Source of the DNA: an aff. Roholtiella sp. LEGE 12411
GTDB lineage: Bacteria > Cyanobacteriota > Cyanobacteriia > Cyanobacteriales > Nostocaceae
Assembly (NCBI RefSeq): GCF_015206995.1
Contig: NZ_JADEXR010000045.1
Location: 1-43,822 of the forward strand
Direction: 5' to 3'
DNA: 43,822 bases
Positions within the stretch are counted from its first letter, which is position 1. Each line of letters begins with the position of its first letter. The position numbers were made by a program, and so were the translations under genes. The notes under the pieces are model-generated. The model made no database searches and was not told the origin of the DNA. It was given only the letters and a program-made list of their open reading frames with translations. Below are positions 6,951 to 16,764 of this stretch, in pieces.

Positions 6951-8587
6951 GAATGGCACTAAGAAAAGCGGAAACGCTTACCAATTAAGCAGTTTGCAAT
7001 TGTTTACGTAACTCATGCCGGGGCTTGGTCAATCTGGGGTAAGCTTTGGGGCGGCGTTTGGTGACTCGTGGTTCACTGCGACCTGGGCGGTCGGGAACGG
7101 CCTTGTGAGCAATAACTTTTAGCAAAGTACGATAAATTTGAAGACGTTTTGTTGAATGAGCAGCTAATAATTTGGAAAGAAAGTTAATTAAATGATGGCG
7201 AGTACCTTGTAGCGATAAGCGCAAGGGAGGAGTATTATAAGTAGTTCCAGCCTGCCACATTAAGTTACGAAGTAGATTGTAAGCGAGTAAATAAACATGA
7301 ATTTCTTTGCGTACCATTGAAGGTGTTTTACATCGTAAAATATCCATACCCAAGGTAGTTTTGAGGTGTCTTAAATCTAGTTCAACATCCCAACGTTGAC
7401 CGTAAAGTCCAACAATTTCCAGAGTAGAATAAGAAGATTTATCTAAAAGAGTAGTAATTAAACTAACTTGTTGAGTGCGAAAACCAGGAATAACAATGTA
7501 ATAGTAAACCTCTCGGACAGTTATACTTTTAGGTAGAGCATCAAATTCATCTTTACTCAAACCTTTTGGACAACTTTTCGGCTTATACCAAGTAACTAAC
7601 TTGTCACAATCTCCAACAATTTTACCTTTTCGCATAGCAGTTGTGCGAGATGAATGCTTACGAAATAGAGCATCACAATTAAGCTTTCTGATAGCAAACA
7701 TATCAGCGTAAGCGCAAAACGCTCTATCCCCTACAAGCACATCATTTTGTTTGAGAAAACTGTACAGGTTTCTGGCTAATTTAATATCATGAGTGTTCAA
7801 AACGTCTATGCACAGAGCAACAGCGGCTCCCGTGACTAAACTGAATATCACCCCAATTTTGGCAATTGGGAATCCACATCCTGATTTTTGGGTACTAGGC
7901 TGGGGGTATTCTTTTTGGTTCTCTACAGTGTCAGGCATCGAGACAGTTGACCCATCTATTACTTTCACATTCCGACCACACCATAAGTTTTCTTCTGTCA
8001 CTTTCTGTTCTATATTTTGTGCTGAATAATTGAAGAGGTTCTCCAATAACTTCTCTGGTAATCTTGCCCGTGCTTGGCAGTATGCACTCGTATCTGTTGA
8101 CGGAATTTCTACTTCTGATTCTGCCAGATGTGCAATTATTTTACTTACAGCATTGTGGCAAGTTTTGTCTGTATCTAATACTTGAGATAAAAATGCCCAT
8201 AAAGTTACGAATGGGTCAAACAACCGTTTTTTGTATTTAATTTTTAGCTCCGAGATTGCAAGTCTTATCACAGACTCTGGCAATAGTTCTTTAAAAGGTA
8301 GCCCCAAACTTTGGCTAAATTTATCCTTGAGGATTTGTACTCGTAGTGTCACAGTAGTATTTATGATCTTAGCTTGCTCGTCTCAGAAAAGTATTTCACG
8401 GACGAGTAAGCTTTTTATACCTCCAAAAATTTTTTAGGCAACTGTGCATCATCTCTTCATCAGCGGTAAGCGTTAGCCATGCCGTCAGGCTTATCGCACA
8501 AGTAGGTGCGATTAATTACTGCGCTCTTTGGCATTAAAAGCTGTAACCCTTATTCCGCATACCTTAGAGCTTTTCTTAGTGCCATTC
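6951..8587 (-). mobile_element. Complete IS4-family insertion sequence
   Basis: Perfect 19-bp terminal inverted repeats GAATGGCACTAAGAAAAGC at 6951-6969 and 8569-8587 enclose one transposase gene. The total is about 1,637 bp. It sits between the 58-aa gene and the 3' end of lanM. No clear target duplication was seen in the flanks, perhaps because the true ends extend a few bases further. Confidence 0.85.
6985..8352 (-). CDS. IS4-family DDE transposase
   Basis: A 455-aa protein with a GTG start at 8352. The DDE residues appear in VKVIDGSTVSMPD (first Asp), VLVGDRAFCAY (second Asp) and the YREK signature of IS4: Tyr-x2-Arg-x3-Glu-x6-Lys in YGQRWDVELDLRHLK. The C-terminal tail is rich in Arg and Lys. 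It is uninterrupted and full length for the family, so the element may be active. It is the only gene between the element's inverted repeats. Confidence 0.92.
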   Translation of the reverse strand: MTLRVQILKDKFSQSLGLPFKELLPESVIRLAISELKIKYKKRLFDPFVTLWAFLSQVLDTDKTCHNAVSKIIAHLAESEVEIPSTDTSAYCQARARLPEKLLENLFNYSAQNIEQKVTEENLWCGRNVKVIDGSTVSMPDTVENQKEYPQPSTQKSGCGFPIAKIGVIFSLVTGAAVALCIDVLNTHDIKLARNLYSFLKQNDVLVGDRAFCAYADMFAIRKLNCDALFRKHSSRTTAMRKGKIVGDCDKLVTWYKPKSCPKGLSKDEFDALPKSITVREVYYYIVIPGFRTQQVSLITTLLDKSSYSTLEIVGLYGQRWDVELDLRHLKTTLGMDILRCKTPSMVRKEIHVYLLAYNLLRNLMWQAGTTYNTPPLRLSLQGTRHHLINFLSKLLAAHSTKRLQIYRTLLKVIAHKAVPDRPGRSEPRVTKRRPKAYPRLTKPRHELRKQLQTA

Positions 8588-8652
8588 GGCTACGCCCGCC
8601 GCAGGCATCGCACCTTTTTTTTTTAGCCGACCTCACAAAATCGCATTGCTCC

Positions 8653-11600
8653 CTATTCCCATAGTAAGACTGCTGGCAACACTTCTGGGTATGCCAGTCG
8701 TAACAATTCGTAGCCAATTCCTGCCGTCCCCTGGAAAAAACCAGGATTAAACAAGGAATTTGGCAAGTTATTAAAGAGTTGATACGCACTTATTTTATCT
8801 GCTTGCCCTACCACCCAAGCTGCCTTTTTCTGTGCAGTTTCTAGCAACTGGGGACGAGATAGTTTTTGGGCTGCCACCAATAAGACTTCTATACGACCAA
8901 AATTGCCGCAACAGATATGGTCTACACCTTGTAAGCCATACTTCTGAGTAGTCTGCAATGCAACTTCCACATCTTGATATATTTCATCCGTTTGGTATAT
9001 TGACAAACCACCTAATCTTCCTAAACAAATACCGGGAGCGCCGTGACACCATGTTACCATAAACCCAGATTGGCGACGTAAGTCAGGCCAATTGGCAACT
9101 GCGGTTGAAAAAACACTGCGTTCATAGGCAATTCCCTCCTCAGCCGCTTGTAAATAAGCTTGGTCTTCAGTGACAGCATAAAGCCGTAATAAAGCATAGG
9201 CAATGCCAGCTGCCCCATGGGAGAAACCTGTTAACGGCTTTTGGGCTATAGTTTTCCAGGCTTTGGGTTGCTCTTGCTCACTGACGCGATGCACAAGTAA
9301 ATGCTGAGCGCACTGAATAGCTTTATCTAAAATCCCTAATTCACCTGTTTGCTGATAAAGTGTCAATAACCCTAAAATTGCTCCTGCTGCTCCCCCCATT
9401 ATGTCGAGTTGTTGGTCGGCGGCGATGAGTTCTGGTGTAATTAACTTAGTAACTAACTGAGCATCTTCTAGCAGTGCTGTATTTGATAAGAATTGGCTGA
9501 TTTTGACTAAAGAATAAATAATGGAGCCAATTCCTGTCCCTCCACCAATCCCAATTCGCCGCGCAAATTTTTGGGCAAATAAATCATTGGATGTCTGCAA
9601 TACTGTCCGCAAAGACTGTAAGGCATCCACAGCCAAGTTACCCCAATGGGTACTAGCCGTGACATGAGCAACTGCTGCTAAAAATAAAGCAACACCACAA
9701 CTACCATCGTAGAGACTATAACCCAAAGGCTGGAATTGGAAGCGTTCAGCATTGGGTGCATAGCCAAAGCCAATCCAGTTGACATTGCCAGAGGTGTCAC
9801 GCAGACATCTTGTTTCAATTTCCTGAGCAATGGCTTCAGCTTTCTGGAGTAATTTACAAGAAGTTAAAGGGGCAATTTGTGAAAAATCAGCTAATGAGTT
9901 GGGATCTGAGAATTCTTCAGTCACGGGAGATTGCACCACTCTGGCATAAAAAGACCCCCGGATAATCCCTACTTGGTTAGCCAAATCTGTTTGGTTGAGG
10001 TTTTGCAATCGAGTTAGAAATTGGTTGTAGCTGGGTTGTCTAAAATACTTTTCTAAAGGTTGTTCCAGCCCAACAGTGAGTGTATCGCTGCTGCAAGATG
10101 TACCAAAATAGGGAATATCTAACTGCTCCATTGCCTGAAGTTCCGATCGCAAAATCGGCCAAGCCTGCGGTTTATACTTAGATGTGAGAAAAGTTTGACT
10201 GAGAATGTCCAATTCAATACTACGTTCAATGCCATTACGGAGAAATTCTGGAGACAAAGACTTTTCTAAAAGGACTTGATAAACTTTGGTGGCGCGGAAA
10301 ATAAACCGTACCTGCTGTGCTTGTAGTGCTTTCAAAAAGTCATGATTTGTCAGCAGTGCTTGTTGGCGATCGCTCAAAAAATGATACATTTGCCTAAACC
10401 CCACGACTATTTCTTCTAAGTAGTCGTTAGGCGAGAGCGCAACCCCATCCAACATCGGTACATTTGCCTGGACAACTAACTTAACTTCCTCATAAGCCAA
10501 GTGCATTTCGTCCGTATTGACAGCTTTCCAGCGCGGCGATCGCCAGGGTGCTTGCTGGGGGTTAACACTGCCTAAAGCACTGATATCGTAAGCAATTCGT
10601 CCGTCGGGGCTAAAATCCCAACGAGGTAAAAGTCCAGTACGCAACACAGAATCCTGGAACTGTCGTTCAATCTCAGTCATTTCTTCTATTGCTTGCACAG
10701 AACCTTCTATAGGCTCGGTTTGAGGATGCAATAAAGTTTCTGTATCAATTAGTACCGGATATTCGCCGCTAGCAATTAAATTCTCGTAGTGACAATCATT
10801 CCCTCCTACAATATACAAAAGGCACAACAGCATTCCAGCACGCTGATAAAATCGCTGTGCTGCTGCTTCATCCTCGCACGGCTGTTGTTCCACATAGTCC
10901 AAAACCCAACCATAGGTATGGCAATCTAGCAGTCTCATAACTTTAAACGGTAAAGGTGCGCCGTGTTGATTGCACCAATCTAATAACCGGTTATATATGA
11001 CTTCTAAGCCTAAATTTTTGGGTTTGTAGACTAATTTTTGCCCAGATGCAAAAGTGAGAATCAAGACAGAACGACCGCGATTATGGAAGTCAGAAAGGGA
11101 GCTATAAATAACTGTAATTTTACCTAAAGAACTTTCTGGAAAATTTAAAATGCTCTCAATTTTTGCTTGATCAGCTTGCAAGCGTTGGAGAAATTCTGCT
11201 GTTGCTTCTACCCAAAAATCAACGGCTGTTGCTATTAGTCTACCTAAAACTGCATATTTTTGGAAAAACCCTAGTAACCCATCATGCCAAAGTTGATCAA
11301 CAAAATCAATATAGTATTTAATACTAGGATTACTCGATTGCCCCTCTGCTAAAAAATTTAACTTTTCTAGCATTAAATTGAGAAGATTATAATCACGGGG
11401 ACGAAAATTAGTAAATTCCAATTGTAGGGTGTTGGCACTGATATTTACCAACCTTTGTAATAAGCCGCGCTCTAATTGTAGATAAGCTTTTTCCGAAAGC
11501 AGTTTTAAAGGTAAACAGTCTGGTGATAGCAACTCCAAACAAGTGAGTAATTTCTGTCGCCCTACCAAAACAGCAGGTAGCAATACATCTTCAAAAGGTA

Positions 11601-12111
11601 ATGGCTTTTCAGGATTAATGGGGAATTGGCTAGTGTTGGAACTTACTTTATTGAAAGCGACGGGAAACTCCACCCCCTCGTGGGTGTACCGTGATAGTCG
11701 CCCCGTCGCATGGGGCATTGGGCATTGGGCATTGGTAACTTCTTCCCCATGCCCCATGCCCCATTCCCCATGCCCAAAAACTCCATCCCCTTGTGGGTGG
11801 AGTTTTTCATCTAAATTGAATTTGCTAGCAGTTTGAATAATCTCTCTCAAAGTTTCTGCCCAAGTTGGTAGCGGCTTTGATTTTGCCAGATCCGTTGCCC
11901 TGAGTAACTGACGAACTGTATCAACGCTTAATTCATCCCATTGCAACCGCTTGTGGAAACTTTCCCAATTACCTTGAGCAACAACTTTACACCAATGCTC
12001 TAATAGCTCATCGTTTACTTGCTGTTCGCCAATTAAGTCTGATCTTTTGCTGAGGCGTTCTGATAAAGAAGTTGCTAAGGCAACAACTTCTACTATATTT
12101 TCATTTGTCAT
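8653..12111 (-). CDS. lanM: Class II lanthipeptide synthetase LanM, CCG type
   Basis: A 1,152-aa bifunctional enzyme that dehydrates Ser/Thr and forms lanthionine rings. The dehydratase domain (DUF4135, about 250-800) shows KLVYKPKN near 360 and CHYENLIASGE followed by LIDTETLLHP near 455. The LanC-like cyclase domain (about 800-1150) has SHGAAGIAYAL, WCHGAPGI near 1023 and HICCGNFGR near 1067. The second zinc motif reads Cys-Cys-Gly instead of Cys-His-Gly, the mark of the ProcM-like clade that I recall as substrate-tolerant and common in cyanobacteria. Residues about 101-151 are an in-frame insertion of a dispersed DNA repeat. It is the last gene of the minus arm and starts 15 bp from a MITE-like end. 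The precursor candidate is at 29864-30175. Confidence 0.93.
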   Translation of the reverse strand: MTNENIVEVVALATSLSERLSKRSDLIGEQQVNDELLEHWCKVVAQGNWESFHKRLQWDELSVDTVRQLLRATDLAKSKPLPTWAETLREIIQTASKFNLDEKLHPQGDGVFGHGEWGMGHGEEVTNAQCPMPHATGRLSRYTHEGVEFPVAFNKVSSNTSQFPINPEKPLPFEDVLLPAVLVGRQKLLTCLELLSPDCLPLKLLSEKAYLQLERGLLQRLVNISANTLQLEFTNFRPRDYNLLNLMLEKLNFLAEGQSSNPSIKYYIDFVDQLWHDGLLGFFQKYAVLGRLIATAVDFWVEATAEFLQRLQADQAKIESILNFPESSLGKITVIYSSLSDFHNRGRSVLILTFASGQKLVYKPKNLGLEVIYNRLLDWCNQHGAPLPFKVMRLLDCHTYGWVLDYVEQQPCEDEAAAQRFYQRAGMLLCLLYIVGGNDCHYENLIASGEYPVLIDTETLLHPQTEPIEGSVQAIEEMTEIERQFQDSVLRTGLLPRWDFSPDGRIAYDISALGSVNPQQAPWRSPRWKAVNTDEMHLAYEEVKLVVQANVPMLDGVALSPNDYLEEIVVGFRQMYHFLSDRQQALLTNHDFLKALQAQQVRFIFRATKVYQVLLEKSLSPEFLRNGIERSIELDILSQTFLTSKYKPQAWPILRSELQAMEQLDIPYFGTSCSSDTLTVGLEQPLEKYFRQPSYNQFLTRLQNLNQTDLANQVGIIRGSFYARVVQSPVTEEFSDPNSLADFSQIAPLTSCKLLQKAEAIAQEIETRCLRDTSGNVNWIGFGYAPNAERFQFQPLGYSLYDGSCGVALFLAAVAHVTASTHWGNLAVDALQSLRTVLQTSNDLFAQKFARRIGIGGGTGIGSIIYSLVKISQFLSNTALLEDAQLVTKLITPELIAADQQLDIMGGAAGAILGLLTLYQQTGELGILDKAIQCAQHLLVHRVSEQEQPKAWKTIAQKPLTGFSHGAAGIAYALLRLYAVTEDQAYLQAAEEGIAYERSVFSTAVANWPDLRRQSGFMVTWCHGAPGICLGRLGGLSIYQTDEIYQDVEVALQTTQKYGLQGVDHICCGNFGRIEVLLVAAQKLSRPQLLETAQKKAAWVVGQADKISAYQLFNNLPNSLFNPGFFQGTAGIGYELLRLAYPEVLPAVLLWE
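11658..11810. repeat. Dispersed repeat inserted in frame in lanM
   Basis: About 153 bp bounded by AAACTCCACCC / GGGTGGAGTTT arms, with internal heptads CCCCATG and CCCAATG, encode an unusual Gly/His/Met/Pro segment (residues about 101-151) inside LanM. A clearly related sequence with the same outer arms and the same heptads lies at 37590-37722 in the PKS gene. Both are free of stops and keep the frame. Confidence 0.8.
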
Positions 12112-12125
12112 TTACCATTCTCTCT

Positions 12126-12466
12126 TTAAGAGGTTGTTTGAAAAGTCTAATTTATTACTCACCGGGCGACTAGAAGTCGCGGCTATACAGACAAAACCTG
12201 CCTCCGCAGGTTAAAACCCTTGATTTTGTAGGGAGCAACGCGAAAAAGTGAGATCGGGGTTTAATTCTCAATTACACCTCTATATTCTCAACAAAACCTG
12301 ATTTTTTAGTTGCGATCGCATCCTGAAACAACCTATATACGTCGTAGGTTTCAGCACCTCACTGTTAGAGCGTTGCTCCCGATTTTGTATTAGTCCACGG
12401 AGGTGGACGAGAGTTTGTGTAGTAGCGAATTCTATTCGCCCCATACTTTTCAAACATCCTCTAAAG
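12126..12466. mobile_element. MITE-like repeat between lanM and the terminal NRPS
   Basis: Imperfect terminal inverted repeats AGAGGTTGTTTGAAAAGT (left, from about 12129) and its partner ending ATCCTCT (12443-12462) enclose about 335 bp with no open gene. A related copy in inverted orientation, sharing the GAATAGAATTCGCTACTACA block, is at 30504-30620. The left end is 15 bp from the lanM start codon, so it separates lanM from the NRPS genes and may supply or remove its promoter. At 12481-12518 there is also the common TCTGCGCCTCTGCGGTT dispersed repeat. Confidence 0.65.
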
Positions 12467-12528
12467 TAAAATTGCTTAATCCTCTTTCTTCCTCTGCGTT
12501 CTCTGCGCCTCTGCGGTTATTAAAACAA

Positions 12529-15500
12529 TTAGCTCAGACAGCATTTCAACTTATCTGCCAGCACACGAACATGGGGTTCAGCCAGGATTGTCACATGATC
12601 GCCCGGTACTTCATGAATTTCTATCGGTTCAGTAGTCAATTCACCCCAACCCAAAGCAGGTTGGCGGAAGCTTTGAGCAAACACACCCCCAGAATCCTCA
12701 GCTAGCACTTCAAAGGCACGCAGAAGGGTAATTTTACCTGAATAAACTTGCGGTACGTAATTTATTAAAGCTTGGTGACTGGCTTTTTGAACTTCCAGAA
12801 TGCGGCGAATCATATCATGTCCAGCATCGGGAGGAATGAGATTAACCCGTCTTAATTTCTCCAAAAAGTAGTTGAATTGCGCTTCTGGTGCTAACTGCTG
12901 GAGTTCTGCATAGTCAACTGACAGTTTTTTGCCAAAAAAGCGTTCTAGTACGTGCGATCGCTTCACCATCCATCTAGCATCATCTATCGGTTCGATAACT
13001 TCTCTGTGAATAGGTGCTGGTGTATCCATAATGACCAATAAGCCGATCTCTTGTCCTTGCTGTTGAAGTTGTTGAGCCATTTCAAAAGCTACAAGTCCAC
13101 CAAAGGAGTGTCCGCCCAAAAAATATGGGCCAGACGGTTGTAAAACTTGCAGGGCTGTGATATAATGCTTTGCCAATTCGGTAATTTGGGTGTAAGGCTG
13201 TCGTTGTCCCTCAACCCCAGGAGCTTGCAGAGCGTAAAGCGGCTGGTCTGGACTTAGATAACGCCCTAAAGCAATGTATCCCAGAACGTTACCACCAATT
13301 GGATGGACACAGAATAAAGGTGGTTTGGAACCTGCGGTTTGAATTCCCACAAGCGCAGACCAATATCTGTCAGGCGTTTTGTCGCGGAGAATAGTCGCCA
13401 GTTGTTCGATTGTCCCGCCTTGGAAAAGAGTCGATAGGGCTAGCTCTCGTCCGAACTGCTGCTGAATCAAAGCCATGAGACGCACTGCAAGTAAAGAGTG
13501 ACCGCCAAGGTCAAAGAAGTTATCTGTGACACCAATAGGGCGAACGTTGAGAACTTCTTCCCAAATCCTCACTAGTTCAAGTTCTAAGTTATCGCGGGGA
13601 ATAACGAGAGTATCTGCTTCTGGGCTTCTGTCTGCATTGGGGGCGGGGAGGGCTTTGCGGTCTAGTTTACCGTTGGGTGTCAGGGGTAAACTGTCTAGGA
13701 TGATCAGGGCGGAAGGCACCATGTAGTCTGGTAGGTGTTCCTTGAGATAGTCCTTTACCTGTTGCTGATTAATTGTGATGCCATTTTCAGGGACGAGATA
13801 AGCTACTAAACGCTTACCAAAGTGGTTTTCATCAGCGATCGCAATGCAGTTAAATACATCTGGGTGGTGGCGCAATACCGTCTCGACTTCCCCCAATTCG
13901 ATGCGGAAACCGCGAATCTTCACTTGATGGTCGATGCGACCAAGAAACTCAATATTGCCATCGCTAAGATAGCGGGCTAAGTCTCCAGTTTTATATAGCT
14001 GTGACGATTTTGCCTTCTCAAAGGGATTAAAAATAAATTTCTCGTCAGTCAAGTCTGGAAGGTTGAGGTAGCCACGAGCAAGTCCAATGCCACCAATGTA
14101 CAATTCTCCTGGCACTCCGATGGGGACGGGTTGGAGATGACGATCTAGAATATAGACTTGGGTATTGGCAATTGGACGACCGATGGGCGGTTGACTTTGG
14201 GTATCTGTGCATTCAGCAATGGTGGCGCAGACGGTTGCTTCGGTCGGGCCGTAAGCATTGAAGAAGCGGCGACCAGAAGCCCAACCTGCCACTAAGTCAG
14301 TAGGACAAGCTTCCCCAGCAACGATGATTGTCTGCAAAGCCGGAAGTTCCTCAGCAGCTAGCACAGCTAGTACAGATGGTGGTAATGTGACAGTTGTGAT
14401 GGCGCGCTCGCGCAACAACCGCAACAAGTTTGTACCAGGTAGTAGGTCATCAGTGGTTGCCAAACAGAGTGTTCCTCCTGCTACTAGAGCGATGAAAATT
14501 TCACTGACTGAAGCATCAAAGCTGAGAGAGGCAAATTGAAGAACACGGCTATCAGGTCGAACATCGAAAGCCTTAATTTGGGCTGTGGCTAGATTGCACA
14601 AACCTCGATGCGCTAAAAGAACACCTTTAGGCTTGCCTGTAGAGCCGGATGTGTAGATGATGTAGGCTAGTTGATCAGGCGTGACAATTTGGTTAGGGTT
14701 AGTACTGCTGTATTGGGCTATGATTTCCCATTCTTGATCTAAGCAAACAACAGTTGTTCTTTGTTCTGATTCAATGTTTAATGATTGTTGGGTAAGCAAC
14801 ACCGACAATTTGGCATCTTCCATCATGAAAGCCAGACGTTCTTGAGGATAGGTCGGGTCTAGGGGTACATAAACACCGCCAGCTTTGAAAATAGCTAAGA
14901 TGCTCACTATTGTTAAGGGCGATCGCTCCATACAAACTCCCACCCGCATCTCTGGTTTTATCCCCAGTGAACGCAAGTAATGAGCTAGCTGATTGGCTTG
15001 GGCGTTTAACTCCTGGTAGGTGAGTGTAGAGTCATTAAATATTAGTGCGATCGCGGAGCGTGCGTTAAGCGCAATCGCATCGGGCGATCGCTCAACTTGA
15101 GCCTCAAATAGCTGATGAACGCAGACATCAGCAACATACTGAGTTTGGGTATCGTTCCAATCCCACAGCAACTGCTGGCGCTCAGCTGTTGTCAATAAGG
15201 GCAACTCATGCAATCGTTGTTGTGGATTAGCAACAATGCCTTCTAGCAAGATTTGCAAATGAGTCAGCATCTGAGTAATTGTGGCAGCATCAAACAGTTC
15301 GGTTTTATACTCTAACCACCCCACTAATCCTGCTTCACTTTCTTTAAAAGACAAGGTTAAATCTAACTTGGCCGTGCCGCTATCTACGGAAAGAGAACTC
15401 AAAGTCAAGTCAGAAAGCTTCAGTTCTGCTTTGGGAGCATTATAGAAAGCGAACCCGACTTGGAATAGCGGCGAGTAACTCAGATCGCGTTCTGGCTGTA

Positions 15501-16764
15501 ATTCCTCCACCAATTTCTCAAAGGGCAAGTCTTGATATTTGTATGCTTCCAGTGTCATGTCCCGCACCCGTTCTAGCAGCGTCAAAAAAGTCGGGTTGCC
15601 GGAAAGGTCAGTTCGTAGCACCAAGGTATTGACAAAACAGCCAATTAGCTGTTCTACTTCCTGTTGGCTACGACCTGCTGTAGCTGTGCCTACTAGCAAA
15701 TCTTCCTCACCTGTGTAGCGGTAAAGTAAGGTCTTAAATGCTGCCAGCAGCATCATAAACAAAGTTACCCCTTGCTGTTGACTTAGCTTCTTCAGTGCCT
15801 CTGTTAAAGTTTTAGTCAATGTTAGCTGTTGCCTTGCTCCTTGAAAATTTGGCAATGGCGGACGTGGGCGATGCCTACGGCAAGCTTCGCTAACGCTAGG
15901 TAACTGCAACAATGGCAAGTAGCCACCCAGTTTCTGTTTCCAGTAGGCAAGGTGAGTGGAAAGCACCTGATCCTGTAACCACCGTCGCTGCCAAACCGCA
16001 AAGTCTGCATACTGGATAGACAGTTGGGGAAGTATATGCGGGATGCCACAAGAGTTGGCTTCGTAAAGTACCCCCAATTCCTCAATCAGCACACTCATAG
16101 ACCAAGCATCAAAGATAATGTGATGAATGGTCAAAATTAGCACATAATGCACTTCATCCAATTGCAGCAGAGTTGCCCGCAGCAAAAGACCTGTAGACAA
16201 ATCGAAAGGTTGTTGCGCTGACACTGTTGTAAGCCGCGTCACTTCAGCTTGCTGATGCTCTTTTGGCAGATATCTGATATCCACCTGCTTGAGCGTTAAG
16301 GTGAAGTTGGGAACAATAACTTGCATTGGTTCCCCGTCTACTAGCTTAAAAGTGGTGCGGCAGATTTCGTGACGGCGAACAATTTCATTCAAGCTCTGTT
16401 CTAATGCTGCTACGTTGAGTAAACCCTGAATTTCAACTGCTCCAGAAATGTTGTATACCGAGCTACCGGGCGTTAATTGGTCGAGAAACCACAACCGTTG
16501 TTGAGCAAAAGAAAGAGGAAGTTTGCCATCCCGTGGGGTGGGTAGCAATGGTTGACAAGTCGCAGGAGTAGCTGTAGCTTGACACAGAAAATCGAGGATT
16601 TCCGTTTTCCTCTGAGATAATTCGGCTTTTAAAGCAGGTGTCAGCGTTCCTTGGGGGGCGCTATAACGGAGGCGAAGCTCCTGCGGAGCCGCTGCGCTAA
16701 CGCCTTCTACCCACAGTTTAATATTACTCCGGCGCAGATCAGACAAAAACTCGATAGTTGTCAT
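12529..16764 (-). CDS. Terminal NRPS, TubC-C-A-PCP-TE, aromatic (Tyr-like) residue
   Basis: About 1,411 aa from ATG 16764, which has GGAGGAAGGAG just upstream and overlaps the previous stop as ATGA; a longer frame to 16815 is less likely. Order: TubC-like docking domain (1-60, MTTIEFLSDLRR), C domain with HHIIFDAWS near 215 (Asp-Ala instead of Asp-Gly), A domain (YTSGSTGKPKG near 705), PCP (FFDLGGHSLLA near 1081) and thioesterase (GHSFGGL near 1218, His in PGDHVTI). The specificity residues read D-A-S-T-I-A-A-V-C, close to the Tyr code DASTVAAVC that I recall, so Tyr or Phe is likely. TE release ends the chain. Three short palindromic repeats are inserted in frame. Confidence 0.92.
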   Translation of the reverse strand: MTTIEFLSDLRRSNIKLWVEGVSAAAPQELRLRYSAPQGTLTPALKAELSQRKTEILDFLCQATATPATCQPLLPTPRDGKLPLSFAQQRLWFLDQLTPGSSVYNISGAVEIQGLLNVAALEQSLNEIVRRHEICRTTFKLVDGEPMQVIVPNFTLTLKQVDIRYLPKEHQQAEVTRLTTVSAQQPFDLSTGLLLRATLLQLDEVHYVLILTIHHIIFDAWSMSVLIEELGVLYEANSCGIPHILPQLSIQYADFAVWQRRWLQDQVLSTHLAYWKQKLGGYLPLLQLPSVSEACRRHRPRPPLPNFQGARQQLTLTKTLTEALKKLSQQQGVTLFMMLLAAFKTLLYRYTGEEDLLVGTATAGRSQQEVEQLIGCFVNTLVLRTDLSGNPTFLTLLERVRDMTLEAYKYQDLPFEKLVEELQPERDLSYSPLFQVGFAFYNAPKAELKLSDLTLSSLSVDSGTAKLDLTLSFKESEAGLVGWLEYKTELFDAATITQMLTHLQILLEGIVANPQQRLHELPLLTTAERQQLLWDWNDTQTQYVADVCVHQLFEAQVERSPDAIALNARSAIALIFNDSTLTYQELNAQANQLAHYLRSLGIKPEMRVGVCMERSPLTIVSILAIFKAGGVYVPLDPTYPQERLAFMMEDAKLSVLLTQQSLNIESEQRTTVVCLDQEWEIIAQYSSTNPNQIVTPDQLAYIIYTSGSTGKPKGVLLAHRGLCNLATAQIKAFDVRPDSRVLQFASLSFDASVSEIFIALVAGGTLCLATTDDLLPGTNLLRLLRERAITTVTLPPSVLAVLAAEELPALQTIIVAGEACPTDLVAGWASGRRFFNAYGPTEATVCATIAECTDTQSQPPIGRPIANTQVYILDRHLQPVPIGVPGELYIGGIGLARGYLNLPDLTDEKFIFNPFEKAKSSQLYKTGDLARYLSDGNIEFLGRIDHQVKIRGFRIELGEVETVLRHHPDVFNCIAIADENHFGKRLVAYLVPENGITINQQQVKDYLKEHLPDYMVPSALIILDSLPLTPNGKLDRKALPAPNADRSPEADTLVIPRDNLELELVRIWEEVLNVRPIGVTDNFFDLGGHSLLAVRLMALIQQQFGRELALSTLFQGGTIEQLATILRDKTPDRYWSALVGIQTAGSKPPLFCVHPIGGNVLGYIALGRYLSPDQPLYALQAPGVEGQRQPYTQITELAKHYITALQVLQPSGPYFLGGHSFGGLVAFEMAQQLQQQGQEIGLLVIMDTPAPIHREVIEPIDDARWMVKRSHVLERFFGKKLSVDYAELQQLAPEAQFNYFLEKLRRVNLIPPDAGHDMIRRILEVQKASHQALINYVPQVYSGKITLLRAFEVLAEDSGGVFAQSFRQPALGWGELTTEPIEIHEVPGDHVTILAEPHVRVLADKLKCCLS

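Noticed and set aside
12403-12705. A 100-codon plus-strand frame
   Set aside because: It starts in the MITE-like repeat and runs antisense through the thioesterase end of the NRPS gene.
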